Of a stretch of 64,000 bases of DNA, positions 1 to 8,637 are shown one piece after another (positions within the stretch are counted from its first letter, which is position 1; every line of letters begins with the position of its first letter). The translations under genes were made by a program, and so were the position numbers. Under the pieces are notes generated by a model. The model saw only the letters and a list, made by a program, of their open reading frames with translations. It was not told the DNA's origin and searched no databases. The stretch comes from Neorhizobium sp. SHOUNA12A (GTDB taxonomy: Bacteria; Pseudomonadota; Alphaproteobacteria; Rhizobiales; Rhizobiaceae). Where the stretch lies: positions 124,001 to 188,000 of the forward strand of contig NZ_JALBGV010000002.1 of NCBI RefSeq assembly GCF_023006505.1, read 5' to 3'.

Positions 1-47
1 TCGGCCAACGCATGTCGGTCCCTGATTTCCCGTTCATGTATATTCAT
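1..47 (-). CDS. N-terminal fragment of an unidentified protein, cut by window edge
   Basis: An ATG at 47 on the minus strand opens a frame reading MNIHEREIRDRHALA before the window ends. It lies 16 bases after the stop of the ATPase gene and has a weak purine-rich stretch (AGGG) upstream, so it is probably the last gene of the same importer operon. Too little is visible for identification. In related clusters an inositol-monophosphatase-type phosphatase often sits here, but that is only a guess from context. Confidence 0.4.
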   Translation of the reverse strand, partial: MNIHEREIRDRHALA

Positions 48-63
48 GACAATATCCCTGTCG

Positions 64-1122
64 TCATTCCGCGATGATGGCGATCCCCCGGCTCTTCAAG
101 CCGATGGCGACCTGAGTGCCGGGGGCAAGAGGACGGTCGACCGACGGGTCGACGATGAACAACGTCCCGCCGCTCGTTTCCGCCTCGTATTCGATATGAT
201 CACCGAGATAGGCCGCATGGCTGATCCGCCCGGAAAAGGCAGCGCTCTCGGCCGGCTCCACGGTGATCGCGCTCGGTCGCACGGCGAGCTTGCCGCGACC
301 TGTCTTTGCGCCGCGCGCCGGCACGACATGCCGCAAGCCCTCGATGCTGACCGTCGCGTGCGCGCCCGAAATGTCTATGATCTCGCAGGGCACGACATTC
401 GCCTCGCCAATGAAGTCGGCGATGAAGGTTGAAGCCGGCGCTTCGTAAAGTTCGCGCGGGCTGCCGGCCTGGGCAATTTCTCCGTCTTTCATGACGATGA
501 TCTTGTCGGAGACGGCCAGCGCCTCGTCCTGATCGTGGGTCACGTAAACGGCGGTGAACTGCAGCCGCTGCTGCAGCTCGCGGATTTCCGTGCGGACGCG
601 CCGGCGAAGGCGAGCGTCGAGATTGGACAGCGGCTCGTCGAGCAATAACACCTGCGGTTCGAGCACCAGCGCGCGGGCAACGGCGACGCGCTGTTGCTGG
701 CCTCCGGAGAGCTCGGCCGGGAGGCGGCGACCCATGCCGGCAAGGCCGACGAGCTCGAGCCCGTGCTCGGCCTTCTGGCGTGCTTCCTTCTTGTTCAACC
801 CGGAGGATTCCAGCCCGTAGGCGACGTTGTCGAGCGAGGTCATATGCGGAAAGAGGGCATAGGACTGGAAGACCATGGAGACGTCGCGCTCGTTGGCCGG
901 CAACATGGTCACGTCCTTGCCGCCGATCAGGATGCGGCCGGAGGTCGGATGTTCGAGGCCCGCCAGCATGCGAAGCGTCGTCGTCTTGCCGCAACCGGAA
1001 GGTCCGAGCAGCGTCACCAGCGTGCCGGGCTCGACGGTCAGCGACAGGTCGTGGATGGCGGTAAAAGCGCCGAAGGTCTTGCGGACATTCTGAAAGACGA
1101 CCGAACCAGGGCTGGGCATCAT
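64..1122 (-). CDS. ABC transporter ATP-binding protein (Fe3+/spermidine/phosphonate type)
   Basis: This is the energising ATPase of the importer encoded by the next two genes. The 352-residue length fits the CUT/Fbp/Pot class, with a C-terminal TOBE domain after about residue 240. Visible motifs are Walker A GPSGCGKTT (40-48), the Q-loop near Q86, the signature LSGGQQQR (138-145), Walker B ending in LLLDE (159-163) and the H-loop His196. Its ATG overlaps the permease stop by four bases (ATGA), which indicates translational coupling. The substrate is not readable from the ATPase. Iron, 2-aminoethylphosphonate, polyamine and sugar-phosphate importers all share this type. Confidence 0.9.
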   Translation of the reverse strand: MMPSPGSVVFQNVRKTFGAFTAIHDLSLTVEPGTLVTLLGPSGCGKTTTLRMLAGLEHPTSGRILIGGKDVTMLPANERDVSMVFQSYALFPHMTSLDNVAYGLESSGLNKKEARQKAEHGLELVGLAGMGRRLPAELSGGQQQRVAVARALVLEPQVLLLDEPLSNLDARLRRRVRTEIRELQQRLQFTAVYVTHDQDEALAVSDKIIVMKDGEIAQAGSPRELYEAPASTFIADFIGEANVVPCEIIDISGAHATVSIEGLRHVVPARGAKTGRGKLAVRPSAITVEPAESAAFSGRISHAAYLGDHIEYEAETSGGTLFIVDPSVDRPLAPGTQVAIGLKSRGIAIIAE

Positions 1123-3350
1123 GCGGCTTTCTCCTCGGAAAAGGCGGGGATTGTTTGGCTGGCAATGCCGGCGACGCGGTTTTCGCGCCTCAGCCGCCGT
1201 TCGCCGACGACCAGCTGGAAGCCGGTAATGACGCCGATCATCACCACGATCAGCATTGAGGAATAGGCGATCGCCACGCCATATTCGCCGTTCTCGACCA
1301 GGCCGACGATATAGGACGTCGCCATGTTGTATTGGGCGCTGACGAGGAAGACGACGGCGCTGATCGAGGTGATGGCGCGCACGAAAGAATAAACCAGTGC
1401 CGCGGTGATCGCCGGCCGCAAGAGCGGCAGGATGACCTTGCGAATGGTACGAAAGCTGTTGGCGCCCAACGTCATCGAGGCCTCGTCCAGGCTCTTGTCC
1501 AACTGGCTCATGGCAGCGATGCCGCCGCGCACGCCGACCGGCATGTTGCGGAACACGAAGCAGGCCACGAGAACCAGCGCCGTGCCGGTCATTTCGAGCG
1601 GCGGCAGGTTGAACGCCATGATGTAGCTGATGCCGATAACCGTGCCGGGAATGGCAAAACTCATCATCAGCGCGAATTCGAACAATTCACGGCCGGCGAA
1701 TTTCTGCCGGACGATGACGTAGGCAGTCGCAAGTCCGACGGCGGCGGTGAGCGGAGCCGAGATGAGAGCGATTTCCATCGTCGTCCAGAACGAATTCCAG
1801 GCCACGCCCGTCCAGGCGATCGATCCGTCGCGCATGGTGACGGAGAAGGCCTTGGTGTAGTGGGCGAGCGTCAGCGTGTTGTCTAAGCCCCAGGTCTTCA
1901 CGAAGCCGCCGAAGATGATCATGCCGTAGACGACCAGCGTGAAGATCATCCACGGAATGACGACCGCATGGACGCCGATGGAAAGGCCGCGGGGTAGCGC
2001 AATGTGCGAGCCGCTATCGCCCTTGCCGGTGACGGTCGCGAAATTCTTGCCGGAAAGCCAGACACGTTGGGCAAGGAAAGCCGACAGCGTGAAGCAAAGC
2101 AGGATCATGGCAAGCACGGCGGCGCGGGACGGATCGTTCTGCGAGCCGACGACAGCGAAAAAGATTTCGGTCGAAAGCACGCCGTGGCTGCCGCCGAGCA
2201 CCAGCGGGTTGCCGAAATCGGCCATGCTTTCGATGAAGCCGATCAAGAATGCATTGGCAAGGCCCGGCTTCATCAGCGGCAGAGAGACCCGCCAGAAGGT
2301 GCGCCAGCGGTTGGCACGCAGGGTCTGCGAGGCTTCCTCCATCGACGGGCTGACACCCTCGACGACGCCGATCAGCACCAGGAAGGAGATCGGCGTGAAG
2401 GAGAGGACCTGGGCGATCCAGATGCCGGTAAGCCCATAGAGCCAGCGGCTCGGTTCGACGCCGAGGAGCGACGAAAGCTCCTGGGTGACCACGCCGGCGC
2501 GCCCGAAGAGCAGAGTGAGTGCGAGGCCGATCACGAAGGGCGGCGTGATGATCGGCAATACGGTCAGGAGCCGCAAGCCCTTCTTGAACGGAAAGCGGGT
2601 GCGCGTCGCGACCAGCGCAAAAGCGAGCCCGAGGGTGGTCGAGCCGGCTGCGGTCAGGATCGCCAGAAACAGCGTGCGCCAGGCAATCCCGCAGCGTGCC
2701 CCGCCGATCAGGCAATCGAGACTCCAGATCGACGAGTCCGCGATATTGCGGCTGAAGCCGTCGAAGTTCGCCGAACCGTCGAAATCCTGGAAGGCGCCGA
2801 TGAACATGCTGCCGATCGGGTAGAAGACGAAGACGGCGACGAGGAAGACAAGCATCGAAATGGTCGAAACGACGAATGCATCGCCACGCATGGCGCCGCG
2901 TTCCGCAAGGCCGAAGGAGAATATCAGCACGAAGGAAATCGAAGCAAGAACCGCACCGGCGCCCATTGAGGACTGGCCACCCACAATCTGGCCGAACAAC
3001 GTCTCGCTGATGGTCCAGGTCCATCCGGTGGCGCCGATCGCAAGCCCCTGCAAGGCAAGGAACAGCACGCCGAATCCGCCGGCCCAGGCGAGAATTGCGC
3101 CGCGCCTCATGGGATCGGCAACGAAACGCGCGACGAGCGCCACGGCGAGGGCGAAAAGCACGGCCAGCAGCCACCAGCGGCCGTACATGGTCATCTGCAG
3201 AATGCCCGGCGCGACCGCATCCGTGCGGGGAAAGTCAGGCAGCCACGAGAAGGAAAAGAACCCCTTCTCGATCCGGTACCACGGCAGGACAATCGTGGCC
3301 GCAATGCCGAGGGCCAGCACGATGTCCAGTCTGCGGTTGCGATTGTCCAT
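1119..3350 (-). CDS. fused two-domain ABC transporter permease (FbpB type)
   Basis: A single 743-residue inner-membrane protein holds two permease domains in tandem, as in FbpB-like proteins of iron and organophosphate importers. Each half has its own EAA-type cytoplasmic loop contacting the ATPase: ASQTLRANRWRTFWRVSLP in the first half and ASMTLGANSFRTIRKVILP in the second. Each is followed by the usual PLxxP-containing stretch. The N-terminus adds an extra group of hydrophobic segments before the first domain. It lies between the binding protein and ATPase genes in one operon. Confidence 0.88.
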   Translation of the reverse strand: MDNRNRRLDIVLALGIAATIVLPWYRIEKGFFSFSWLPDFPRTDAVAPGILQMTMYGRWWLLAVLFALAVALVARFVADPMRRGAILAWAGGFGVLFLALQGLAIGATGWTWTISETLFGQIVGGQSSMGAGAVLASISFVLIFSFGLAERGAMRGDAFVVSTISMLVFLVAVFVFYPIGSMFIGAFQDFDGSANFDGFSRNIADSSIWSLDCLIGGARCGIAWRTLFLAILTAAGSTTLGLAFALVATRTRFPFKKGLRLLTVLPIITPPFVIGLALTLLFGRAGVVTQELSSLLGVEPSRWLYGLTGIWIAQVLSFTPISFLVLIGVVEGVSPSMEEASQTLRANRWRTFWRVSLPLMKPGLANAFLIGFIESMADFGNPLVLGGSHGVLSTEIFFAVVGSQNDPSRAAVLAMILLCFTLSAFLAQRVWLSGKNFATVTGKGDSGSHIALPRGLSIGVHAVVIPWMIFTLVVYGMIIFGGFVKTWGLDNTLTLAHYTKAFSVTMRDGSIAWTGVAWNSFWTTMEIALISAPLTAAVGLATAYVIVRQKFAGRELFEFALMMSFAIPGTVIGISYIMAFNLPPLEMTGTALVLVACFVFRNMPVGVRGGIAAMSQLDKSLDEASMTLGANSFRTIRKVILPLLRPAITAALVYSFVRAITSISAVVFLVSAQYNMATSYIVGLVENGEYGVAIAYSSMLIVVMIGVITGFQLVVGERRLRRENRVAGIASQTIPAFSEEKAA

Positions 3351-3390
3351 GGCCGGCCGTGACCTTGCTTAACAGGAGAACAGGTCCGCC

Positions 3391-3412
3391 GCACCGGGGC
3401 GAGCCCCGGTGC
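3391..3412. promoter_or_regulatory. intercistronic stem-loop after binding-protein gene
   Basis: A perfect 9-bp stem, GCACCGGGG / CCCCGGTGC, with loop CGAG lies between the stop of the binding-protein gene and the start of the permease gene. There is no U-tract. Such hairpins commonly protect the upstream message, so that the binding protein is made in excess over the membrane components. That role is inferred here. Confidence 0.55.
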
Positions 3413-3428
3413 AGCGGAACGATTGACG

Positions 3429-4457
3429 TCAGTTGGCGTTCGCGCCGATTTCCTTGTCCCAGCGCTCCAGGAGCTTCTTGCGGGTGTTCGGATCGCCGTA
3501 TTTGGTGAAGTCATAGTCGATCAGCTTGATGTCGGAGAACTTCGGCGATTCCTTCGGGACTTCTGCCTTGGAATTCGACGGCAGCTGGAACGACTTGGCT
3601 TCCTTCATATGCGACTGCACATCGGCCTTCAGTGCCCAGTCGTACCATTTCTTGGCGTTTTCCATGTTGCGGGCGCCCTTGACGATCGACATGGAGCCGA
3701 TTTCGTAGCCGGTGCCTTCGCATGGCGCGACCGACTTTACGGGGAAGCCTTCCACGGCCACAGCCACGGCATCGTGCATGAAAACGATACCGATCGCGGT
3801 TTCGCCGCGGCCCGCGGCCTTGACCGGAGCCGAGCCGGACTTGGTGTATTGCGAGATGTTGGCGTTAAGCTTCTTCAGGTAGTCATAGGCCTTGTCCTCG
3901 CCCATGATCTGTACGAGCGTCGCCAGCGCGGTATAGGCGGTGCCGGACGAATTCGGATTTGCCATCTGGATCTCACCCTTGAAGGAAGGATCCAGCAGGT
4001 CGGCCCAGCACTTCGGCTCTTTGTAGTTCTTCTGCTTGAAGCGGTCGGTATTGTAGCCCCAGCCGAGCGCGCCGGCGTAAACGCCGACCGTGCGGAAGCC
4101 CGAGGCCTCCGCCTGCTTTTTCGCCCAGTCGTTGAGCTCTCCGAGCAGCGGCGATTTGTACTCCTGGGTCAGTCCCTCGGCGGCGGCCTGCAGATGCGGG
4201 TCGCCGGTGCCGGCCCACCAAATATCGGTTTTCGGGTTGCGCGCTTCGGCGCGTATCTTGGCATAGGTTTCGCCGGACGACAGGCGGACCATGTTCACCT
4301 GGATGCCGGTTTCCTTCTGGAACATCTGCTGCATCATTTCGCAGATGACCACATCTGCGGAGCAGATGAGATTGAGTTCTTCGGCCGCACGGGATGCCGT
4401 GGCATTCGTCATAAGACCAGCCGCGAGCGCAGTCGCAGCCATAAGAGCAAGGCGCAT
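3429..4457 (-). CDS. ABC transporter periplasmic substrate-binding protein (SBP type 1/8-like)
   Basis: First gene of the LacI-controlled importer operon. It encodes a 342-residue secreted protein with signal peptide MRLALMAATALAAGLMTNATASRA and a mature start near AEELNL. The chosen ATG at 4457 is preceded by a good Shine-Dalgarno sequence (GGGAGG). A longer frame back to 4535 would run through the operator and lacks an RBS. The fold resembles FbpA/AfuA/PgtC-type binding proteins, for example the GWGYNTDRF and NPNSSGTAYTALATLV segments. With a LacI regulator, an organic anion or sugar phosphate is more likely than iron, but the ligand is unknown. Confidence 0.85.
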   Translation of the reverse strand: MRLALMAATALAAGLMTNATASRAAEELNLICSADVVICEMMQQMFQKETGIQVNMVRLSSGETYAKIRAEARNPKTDIWWAGTGDPHLQAAAEGLTQEYKSPLLGELNDWAKKQAEASGFRTVGVYAGALGWGYNTDRFKQKNYKEPKCWADLLDPSFKGEIQMANPNSSGTAYTALATLVQIMGEDKAYDYLKKLNANISQYTKSGSAPVKAAGRGETAIGIVFMHDAVAVAVEGFPVKSVAPCEGTGYEIGSMSIVKGARNMENAKKWYDWALKADVQSHMKEAKSFQLPSNSKAEVPKESPKFSDIKLIDYDFTKYGDPNTRKKLLERWDKEIGANAN

Positions 4458-4499
4458 GATTAATCCTCCCAGATTTGGTGACGCCTCCACATCACCCGC

Positions 4500-4516
4500 T
4501 TTGCAAGCGTGTGCAA
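4500..4516. promoter_or_regulatory. LacI-family operator, site 1
   Basis: On the minus strand the sequence is TTGCACACGCTTGCAAA. It matches site 2 (4599-4615) at 15 of 17 positions and has TTGCA/TGCAA arms typical of LacI-family operators. It lies just downstream of the likely -10 of the importer promoter, where bound repressor would block transcription. Confidence 0.6.
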
Positions 4517-4545
4517 TGGTTCCACGTACTTGCATCGCTTGTCAA
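4516..4545 (-). promoter_or_regulatory. candidate promoter of the importer operon
   Basis: A consensus-like -35 TTGACA (4545-4540, minus strand) is followed 18 bases later by a weak -10 AACCAT (4521-4516). Operator site 1 directly abuts it. The -10 match is poor, so the exact element is uncertain. Confidence 0.35.
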
Positions 4546-4598
4546 TAACCTATCGCTGAAGAATTCCAACGGCATTGGCTGGGCCCATCATATATCTG

Positions 4599-4615
4599 TT
4601 GCACTCGTTTGCAAA
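4599..4615. promoter_or_regulatory. LacI-family operator, site 2
   Basis: TTGCACTCGTTTGCAAA lies 33 bases before the LacI start codon and three bases after a TATATC -10-like hexamer, which suggests autoregulation. With site 1 it forms a pair about 99 bp centre to centre, so looping between divergent promoters is possible. A third, weaker match (TTGCATCGCTTGTCAA) lies at 4530-4545. Confidence 0.6.
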
Positions 4616-4648
4616 AATAGGCATGAGATGGGCAAGGGAGGAGTGGCG

Positions 4649-5650
4649 ATGAGCCGCAAGATTTTCGTCAGCGCCAAGGAGGTCGCCGATCGGGCAGGGG
4701 TGTCCCGGTCCGCTGTGTCGCGCACCTTTACGCCCGGCGCCAGCGTGTCGGAAGAGACGCGCCGCCGCGTTACGGAGGCCGCCGAAGAACTTGGTTATCA
4801 CGTCAACCACCTCGCACGCGGGCTGATGCGCAATGAAAGCGGTATCGTCTGCCTGATCGTGTCGGAAATGGACACGCCCTATCGCGCCAGGCTCGTCCGC
4901 GCGCTGACCCAGCAGCTTCAGGTCACGTCGAAGATCGCCATGCTGATCAATACCGACCGTTCGGACGAAAGCGTCGATCAGGCATTGCGGCAGGCGATCA
5001 GTTATCGCGCCGATGCCTCAATCATTCTTTCCGGGATGCCCGACAAATCGATCACCGACCTCTGCCTGAAGAGCGGCCAGCGCCTCGTGCTCATCAACCG
5101 TGACGAGGATCGCGAGGGCGCGCTGATGATCAACCTCAATGACCGGCAGGCGGCGCGACGCGCCTTCATCGCGCTGTTGCGGGCTGGTTGTCGCAGTTTC
5201 GCCTTTGCCAATTCAGAGGCGATGACGCCAAGCCTGATGGCGCGCGAGGAGGGGTTCTGCGCCGCCGGCCGCGAACATGGGTTCGAGGTTACGGTGGAGC
5301 GTTTCGGCCCGACGACCTACCAGAGCGGCGCGGTGCTGGCGCAGCGGCTTCTCACCCGCGAAAAGCGGCCGGATGCGATCTTCTGCGTCAACGATCTGCT
5401 TGCCTGCGGGCTGATGGATGCGGCCCGCCACCAGTTCAACCTCGTCATCCCCTCGGATGTCTGCGTCATCGGCTTCGACGACATCGAGCAGTCGTCCTGG
5501 TCTTCCTACAATCTCACCACGTTCGCCCAGCCGATCGATCGAATAGCGACCGAAGCCGTAGCCTGGCTTGACCGCCTGCCCGCGGAGCTTGGCAACTCTC
5601 AGAAGATGCACGCCGAACTGGTTTGGCGCGGATCGGTTCGGGGCGGCTGA
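4649..5650 (+). CDS. LacI-family transcriptional regulator
   Basis: A 333-residue regulator. The N-terminal HTH reads VSAKEVADRAGVSRSAVSRTF, followed by the hinge helix and a periplasmic-binding-protein-like effector domain. The ATG at 4649 is chosen because of the strong AAGGGAGGAG upstream; the frame remains open further upstream through the operator. It is divergent from the importer operon, whose promoter region carries the paired palindromes described separately. It probably represses that operon until its ligand is present. Confidence 0.88.
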   Translation: MSRKIFVSAKEVADRAGVSRSAVSRTFTPGASVSEETRRRVTEAAEELGYHVNHLARGLMRNESGIVCLIVSEMDTPYRARLVRALTQQLQVTSKIAMLINTDRSDESVDQALRQAISYRADASIILSGMPDKSITDLCLKSGQRLVLINRDEDREGALMINLNDRQAARRAFIALLRAGCRSFAFANSEAMTPSLMAREEGFCAAGREHGFEVTVERFGPTTYQSGAVLAQRLLTREKRPDAIFCVNDLLACGLMDAARHQFNLVIPSDVCVIGFDDIEQSSWSSYNLTTFAQPIDRIATEAVAWLDRLPAELGNSQKMHAELVWRGSVRGG

Positions 5651-5692
5651 TCGCGATGCTGCGTGCAAGAGCGGGGCGAAAGATCGAAGCAA

Positions 5693-6475
5693 TCAGACTG
5701 CAAGTTGGTTCGAGAGGCGATCGAGGTCCTCCGAGATTGCTTTTGCCGCGGATTTCAGGATGGGGGCATACCGCTCGCAAGCTTCCTGCTCCGACCTGAA
5801 TGCCGATTTGAAGTAGGTCAAACCGATGCTCGCCAGCACCCGATCGCCTTGACCGATGATGGGTACGGCAATCGTGTTGGAGTTTTTCGGCTCCACCAGC
5901 GATGACCTGACGGCATATCCATTTTCGTGCACCCTTCCCACGAGCCTCTTCAGCTCGTCGGGATGATGGCTAAGGGCGTTCTCCGGATCGTCCGAGCGCT
6001 TCAGGACACCGATGATCAGTTCGAATTCTTCCTTGTCCAGAAAAGCCAGATAGGCAAGGCCGAGGCCGCGGGTGAGAAGGTTCAACCGCTTGTTGACCGT
6101 GCTGTGGAACGGCGAAATGAAACTGTCCGGCACGGTGCTGAAACGTACCACCATCCTGTCATAGTCCGGCAACGCAATCGCCACCGGCCACTTGTGCTGC
6201 CGGGTCATTGCGATCGCCCATGCGCGCCCGGCTTCCACGACCAGAGGATCCTTGTGAAAACCGGAACTTAAGGAGGTTACCAGCGCGCTGACATGGTAGC
6301 CGCCCTGCCGGGGATCGTTCTCGACATATCCCGCATCTTCGAGAGTGCGCAGGATACGCACGAGAGTGGGCTTGGGGAGTTTCGTCCGGGCGTGCAGTTG
6401 CGCGATCGTGTTGATGGGCTGCAGGTTGAGTTCCTGCAGAACGGTCATCGCGCGTTCGACAGCTCGAATGCCCAT
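5693..6475 (-). CDS. IclR-family transcriptional regulator
   Basis: A 260-residue regulator with an N-terminal winged HTH (about residues 5-70, including NTIAQLHARTKLPKPTLVRIL) and a C-terminal IclR/GAF-like effector domain. It is divergent from the DUF6282 hydrolase gene. The shared intergenic region holds a GTTYC-N7-GRAAC palindrome, and three more copies occur in the catabolic block up to 15418. This makes it the likely regulator of the whole block. Its effector is unknown, probably the transported acid or an intermediate. Confidence 0.9.
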   Translation of the reverse strand: MGIRAVERAMTVLQELNLQPINTIAQLHARTKLPKPTLVRILRTLEDAGYVENDPRQGGYHVSALVTSLSSGFHKDPLVVEAGRAWAIAMTRQHKWPVAIALPDYDRMVVRFSTVPDSFISPFHSTVNKRLNLLTRGLGLAYLAFLDKEEFELIIGVLKRSDDPENALSHHPDELKRLVGRVHENGYAVRSSLVEPKNSNTIAVPIIGQGDRVLASIGLTYFKSAFRSEQEACERYAPILKSAAKAISEDLDRLSNQLAV

Positions 6476-6504
6476 GGATCCTCCTCCCGTAGCATCTTGG
6501 CGAC

Positions 6505-6521
6505 CGTTTCGTAACGCGGAA
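6505..6521. promoter_or_regulatory. IclR operator candidate, site 1
   Basis: GTTTCGTAACGCGGAAC lies between the divergent IclR and DUF6282 genes. It has GTTYC and GRAAC arms separated by seven bases and is the first of four such sites. A separate perfect 11-bp palindrome, GACAAGTTGTC, follows at 6531-6541. Confidence 0.6.
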
Positions 6522-6593
6522 CGACAGCCAAGACAAGTTGTCGTTTCCCGGGGTCACGCTTTACCAGAGCCTAGTTGATTACAGGGGAAGATC

Positions 6594-7541
6594 ATGGCTT
6601 CGGCAGACGATGCAAACCGCAATAGGGAACAAGTCCGGCAGCTTATCGCGGGCATAGACGACGGCGTGGCCAATGGTCTGTTGAAGGGTGCAATCGACCT
6701 TCACGTCCATTCCGGCCCGTCGACCATGCCGCGGAAGCTCGACCACATGGAGGCAGCCGACGAGGCGGCGGCGGCCGGGATGCGCGCTTTGTTGTTCAAG
6801 GATCACCACTATTCGGTGGCGCCCGTCATTCCGATGATGGAGCGTTTGTTCGGAGACCGCGGGCTGTCGATGTTCAGTGGCCTGGTTCTCAACAATTCGA
6901 CGGGAGGACTGAACCCGTTCGTCGTCGACGCCCAGTTGAAGATGGGTGCCAAGCTGATCTGGATGCCGACGGCGCAGGCGGGCAACCATATCCGCAGCGC
7001 GCATCGCAAGACGCGGTTGGCAACCAATGTCGAGCTCCGGCCCTCTCCGGCGCTTACGGTTGTCGACCCCTATGGAAAAATCCTCGACGAGGTGAAGCAG
7101 ATTCTCGACCTCATCGCCGAGTTCGATGTGATCCTCTCGTCGGGCCACCTGCATGTATGGGAAATCTGGAAGCTCTTCGACGAGGCGCGGTCACGCGGCG
7201 TCAAGCGGTTGCTCGTCAACCATCCCATGTACGGCCTGCATTTTACGTATGAAGACGTCCGCGACCTGGCCAAGCTCGGCGCATTGATCGAGCAGTCCGC
7301 CGGGCTTTATGTGGATTCCCGTTTCAACACCTACACGCCCGAGGAGTTCAGGGAGCATATTCTTGCGGCCGGCGTCGAACACTCCTCGATCGGGTCCGAC
7401 CTCGGGCAGGTGGACAATCCGACGCCGGTGGAAGGCATGCGTCAGGCCATCAAGCTTTGCCTGGCGCTCGGTTTCAGCGAGGCGGAGGTGCGGACCATGG
7501 TCGCAGACAATCCCGCCCGCCTGCTTGGATTGACCGGCTGA
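6594..7541 (+). CDS. DUF6282 family amidohydrolase-like protein
   Basis: A 315-residue cytoplasmic protein resembling metal-dependent TIM-barrel hydrolases. It has an N-terminal DLHVHSGPS metal-binding motif (HxH), a second DHH near residue 67, and later SSGHLHVWE and NHPMYGLHF histidine motifs, ending with GSDLGQVDNP. Together these fit the PHP/amidohydrolase-like DUF6282 family. The reaction is unknown. It leads the plus-strand genes of the IclR block and is followed 23 bases later by the quinone oxidoreductase. RBS AGGGGAAG precedes the ATG. Confidence 0.75.
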   Translation: MASADDANRNREQVRQLIAGIDDGVANGLLKGAIDLHVHSGPSTMPRKLDHMEAADEAAAAGMRALLFKDHHYSVAPVIPMMERLFGDRGLSMFSGLVLNNSTGGLNPFVVDAQLKMGAKLIWMPTAQAGNHIRSAHRKTRLATNVELRPSPALTVVDPYGKILDEVKQILDLIAEFDVILSSGHLHVWEIWKLFDEARSRGVKRLLVNHPMYGLHFTYEDVRDLAKLGALIEQSAGLYVDSRFNTYTPEEFREHILAAGVEHSSIGSDLGQVDNPTPVEGMRQAIKLCLALGFSEAEVRTMVADNPARLLGLTG

Positions 7542-7564
7542 ACGTGGGTGCCGCGGTCGAAACC

Positions 7565-8587
7565 ATGCAGGCTGTCCTGATCGAGAAGACCGGCGGGCCG
7601 GAAGTTCTTCAGATCGCTGAACAGCCGCGTCCGCGGCCAAAGCCGGGGGAGGTTCTGATACGGGTCTTCGCCGCCGGGGTTAATCGGCCCGACGTGCAGC
7701 AGCGGCGAGGGCTTTATCCAGCCCCGCCGGAAGCCTCCCCGATCATCGGCCTTGACGTCGCCGGCATGGTCGAAGACGTGGGCGACGGCGTTGATGCGCT
7801 CCAGATTGGAGACGCGGTCTGCGCACTGGTCAACGGCGGAGGCTATGCGCAATACTGCGTCGCTCCGGCGGTCCAGTGCATGCCGATTCCGCGTGGTTTC
7901 AGCTTTGTCGATGCGGCATCGCTGCCGGAGGCCTTTTTTACCGCCTGGAACAACTTGATATGGCTTGCCCGGCTCGGGAACGGGGAGACGCTGCTGGTCC
8001 ACGGCGGGACGAGCGGAGTGGGAATGGCTGGCATCCAGATTGCTCGACACCTGCGCAATGCCACGCTTTTCGCCACGGCCGGCAGCGACGAGAAACGAGC
8101 CGTCTGCAGCGCTCTCGGTGCGCGGGCGGCATTGGATTACCGCGGCCGGTGGGACGAGGAAATCCGTGCGTTGACAGGAGGCGAGGGGGTCGATGTGATC
8201 CTCGATGGTCAGGCCGGACCTGACACGCAACGCCAGCTGAACCTGCTGAAAAACGACGGCCGCCTGGTTTTCATCGCAAGCCATCAGGGGCCGACCGCGG
8301 AGGTGGACATTCGTGCGCTTGTGCGTCGAAGGCTGACGATCACCGGTTCGACGCTGCGGCCAAGGCCCGCTTCCTACAAGGGGAAAATCGCCAGGGAATT
8401 GGTCGATCAGGTCTGGCCGTTGCTCGAGAGCGGGCTTATCGTGACCCGTATCCACGAGATCGTCCCGTTCTCGCAGGTTCAGGCCGCCCATACCATCCTC
8501 GACGAAAACCGGCAGATCGGCAAGGTTGTGCTGGTGGTCGATCCGGCGCTTGCCGAGACCATTCCTGTGCCCCGCGCAGGATCATGA
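7565..8587 (+). CDS. NAD(P)H:quinone oxidoreductase / zinc-type alcohol dehydrogenase family
   Basis: A 340-residue medium-chain dehydrogenase/reductase of the quinone-oxidoreductase (PIG3/QOR) subgroup. It starts MQAVLIEKTGGPEVL, has a GroES-like N-terminal domain and a Rossmann motif in VHGGTSGVGMAGIQIA, and lacks the structural zinc cysteines. It would reduce an enone or quinone intermediate with NAD(P)H. The ATG at 7565 is preferred because it matches family N-termini; a GTG at 7544 is an alternative. It sits next to the DUF6282 gene in the IclR-linked block. Confidence 0.85.
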   Translation: MQAVLIEKTGGPEVLQIAEQPRPRPKPGEVLIRVFAAGVNRPDVQQRRGLYPAPPEASPIIGLDVAGMVEDVGDGVDALQIGDAVCALVNGGGYAQYCVAPAVQCMPIPRGFSFVDAASLPEAFFTAWNNLIWLARLGNGETLLVHGGTSGVGMAGIQIARHLRNATLFATAGSDEKRAVCSALGARAALDYRGRWDEEIRALTGGEGVDVILDGQAGPDTQRQLNLLKNDGRLVFIASHQGPTAEVDIRALVRRRLTITGSTLRPRPASYKGKIARELVDQVWPLLESGLIVTRIHEIVPFSQVQAAHTILDENRQIGKVVLVVDPALAETIPVPRAGS

Positions 8588-8595
8588 TGCTCCAG

Positions 8596-8637
8596 AGATT
8601 GGTCGGGCGGCAGTGGATGCCGCCGCCCGACCAATCT
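8596..8637. terminator. bidirectional terminator-like hairpin
   Basis: A perfect 16-bp stem (AGATTGGTCGGGCGGC and its complement) with a 10-base loop fills the gap between the convergent quinone oxidoreductase and cupin genes and touches the cupin stop codon. It probably ends transcription from both sides, although no long U-tract follows. Confidence 0.65.

Noticed and set aside
2004..2969. A 321-codon plus-strand frame within the fused permease gene.
   Set aside because: It overlaps the permease on the other strand and is dominated by charged residues with no motif, a codon-bias artefact.
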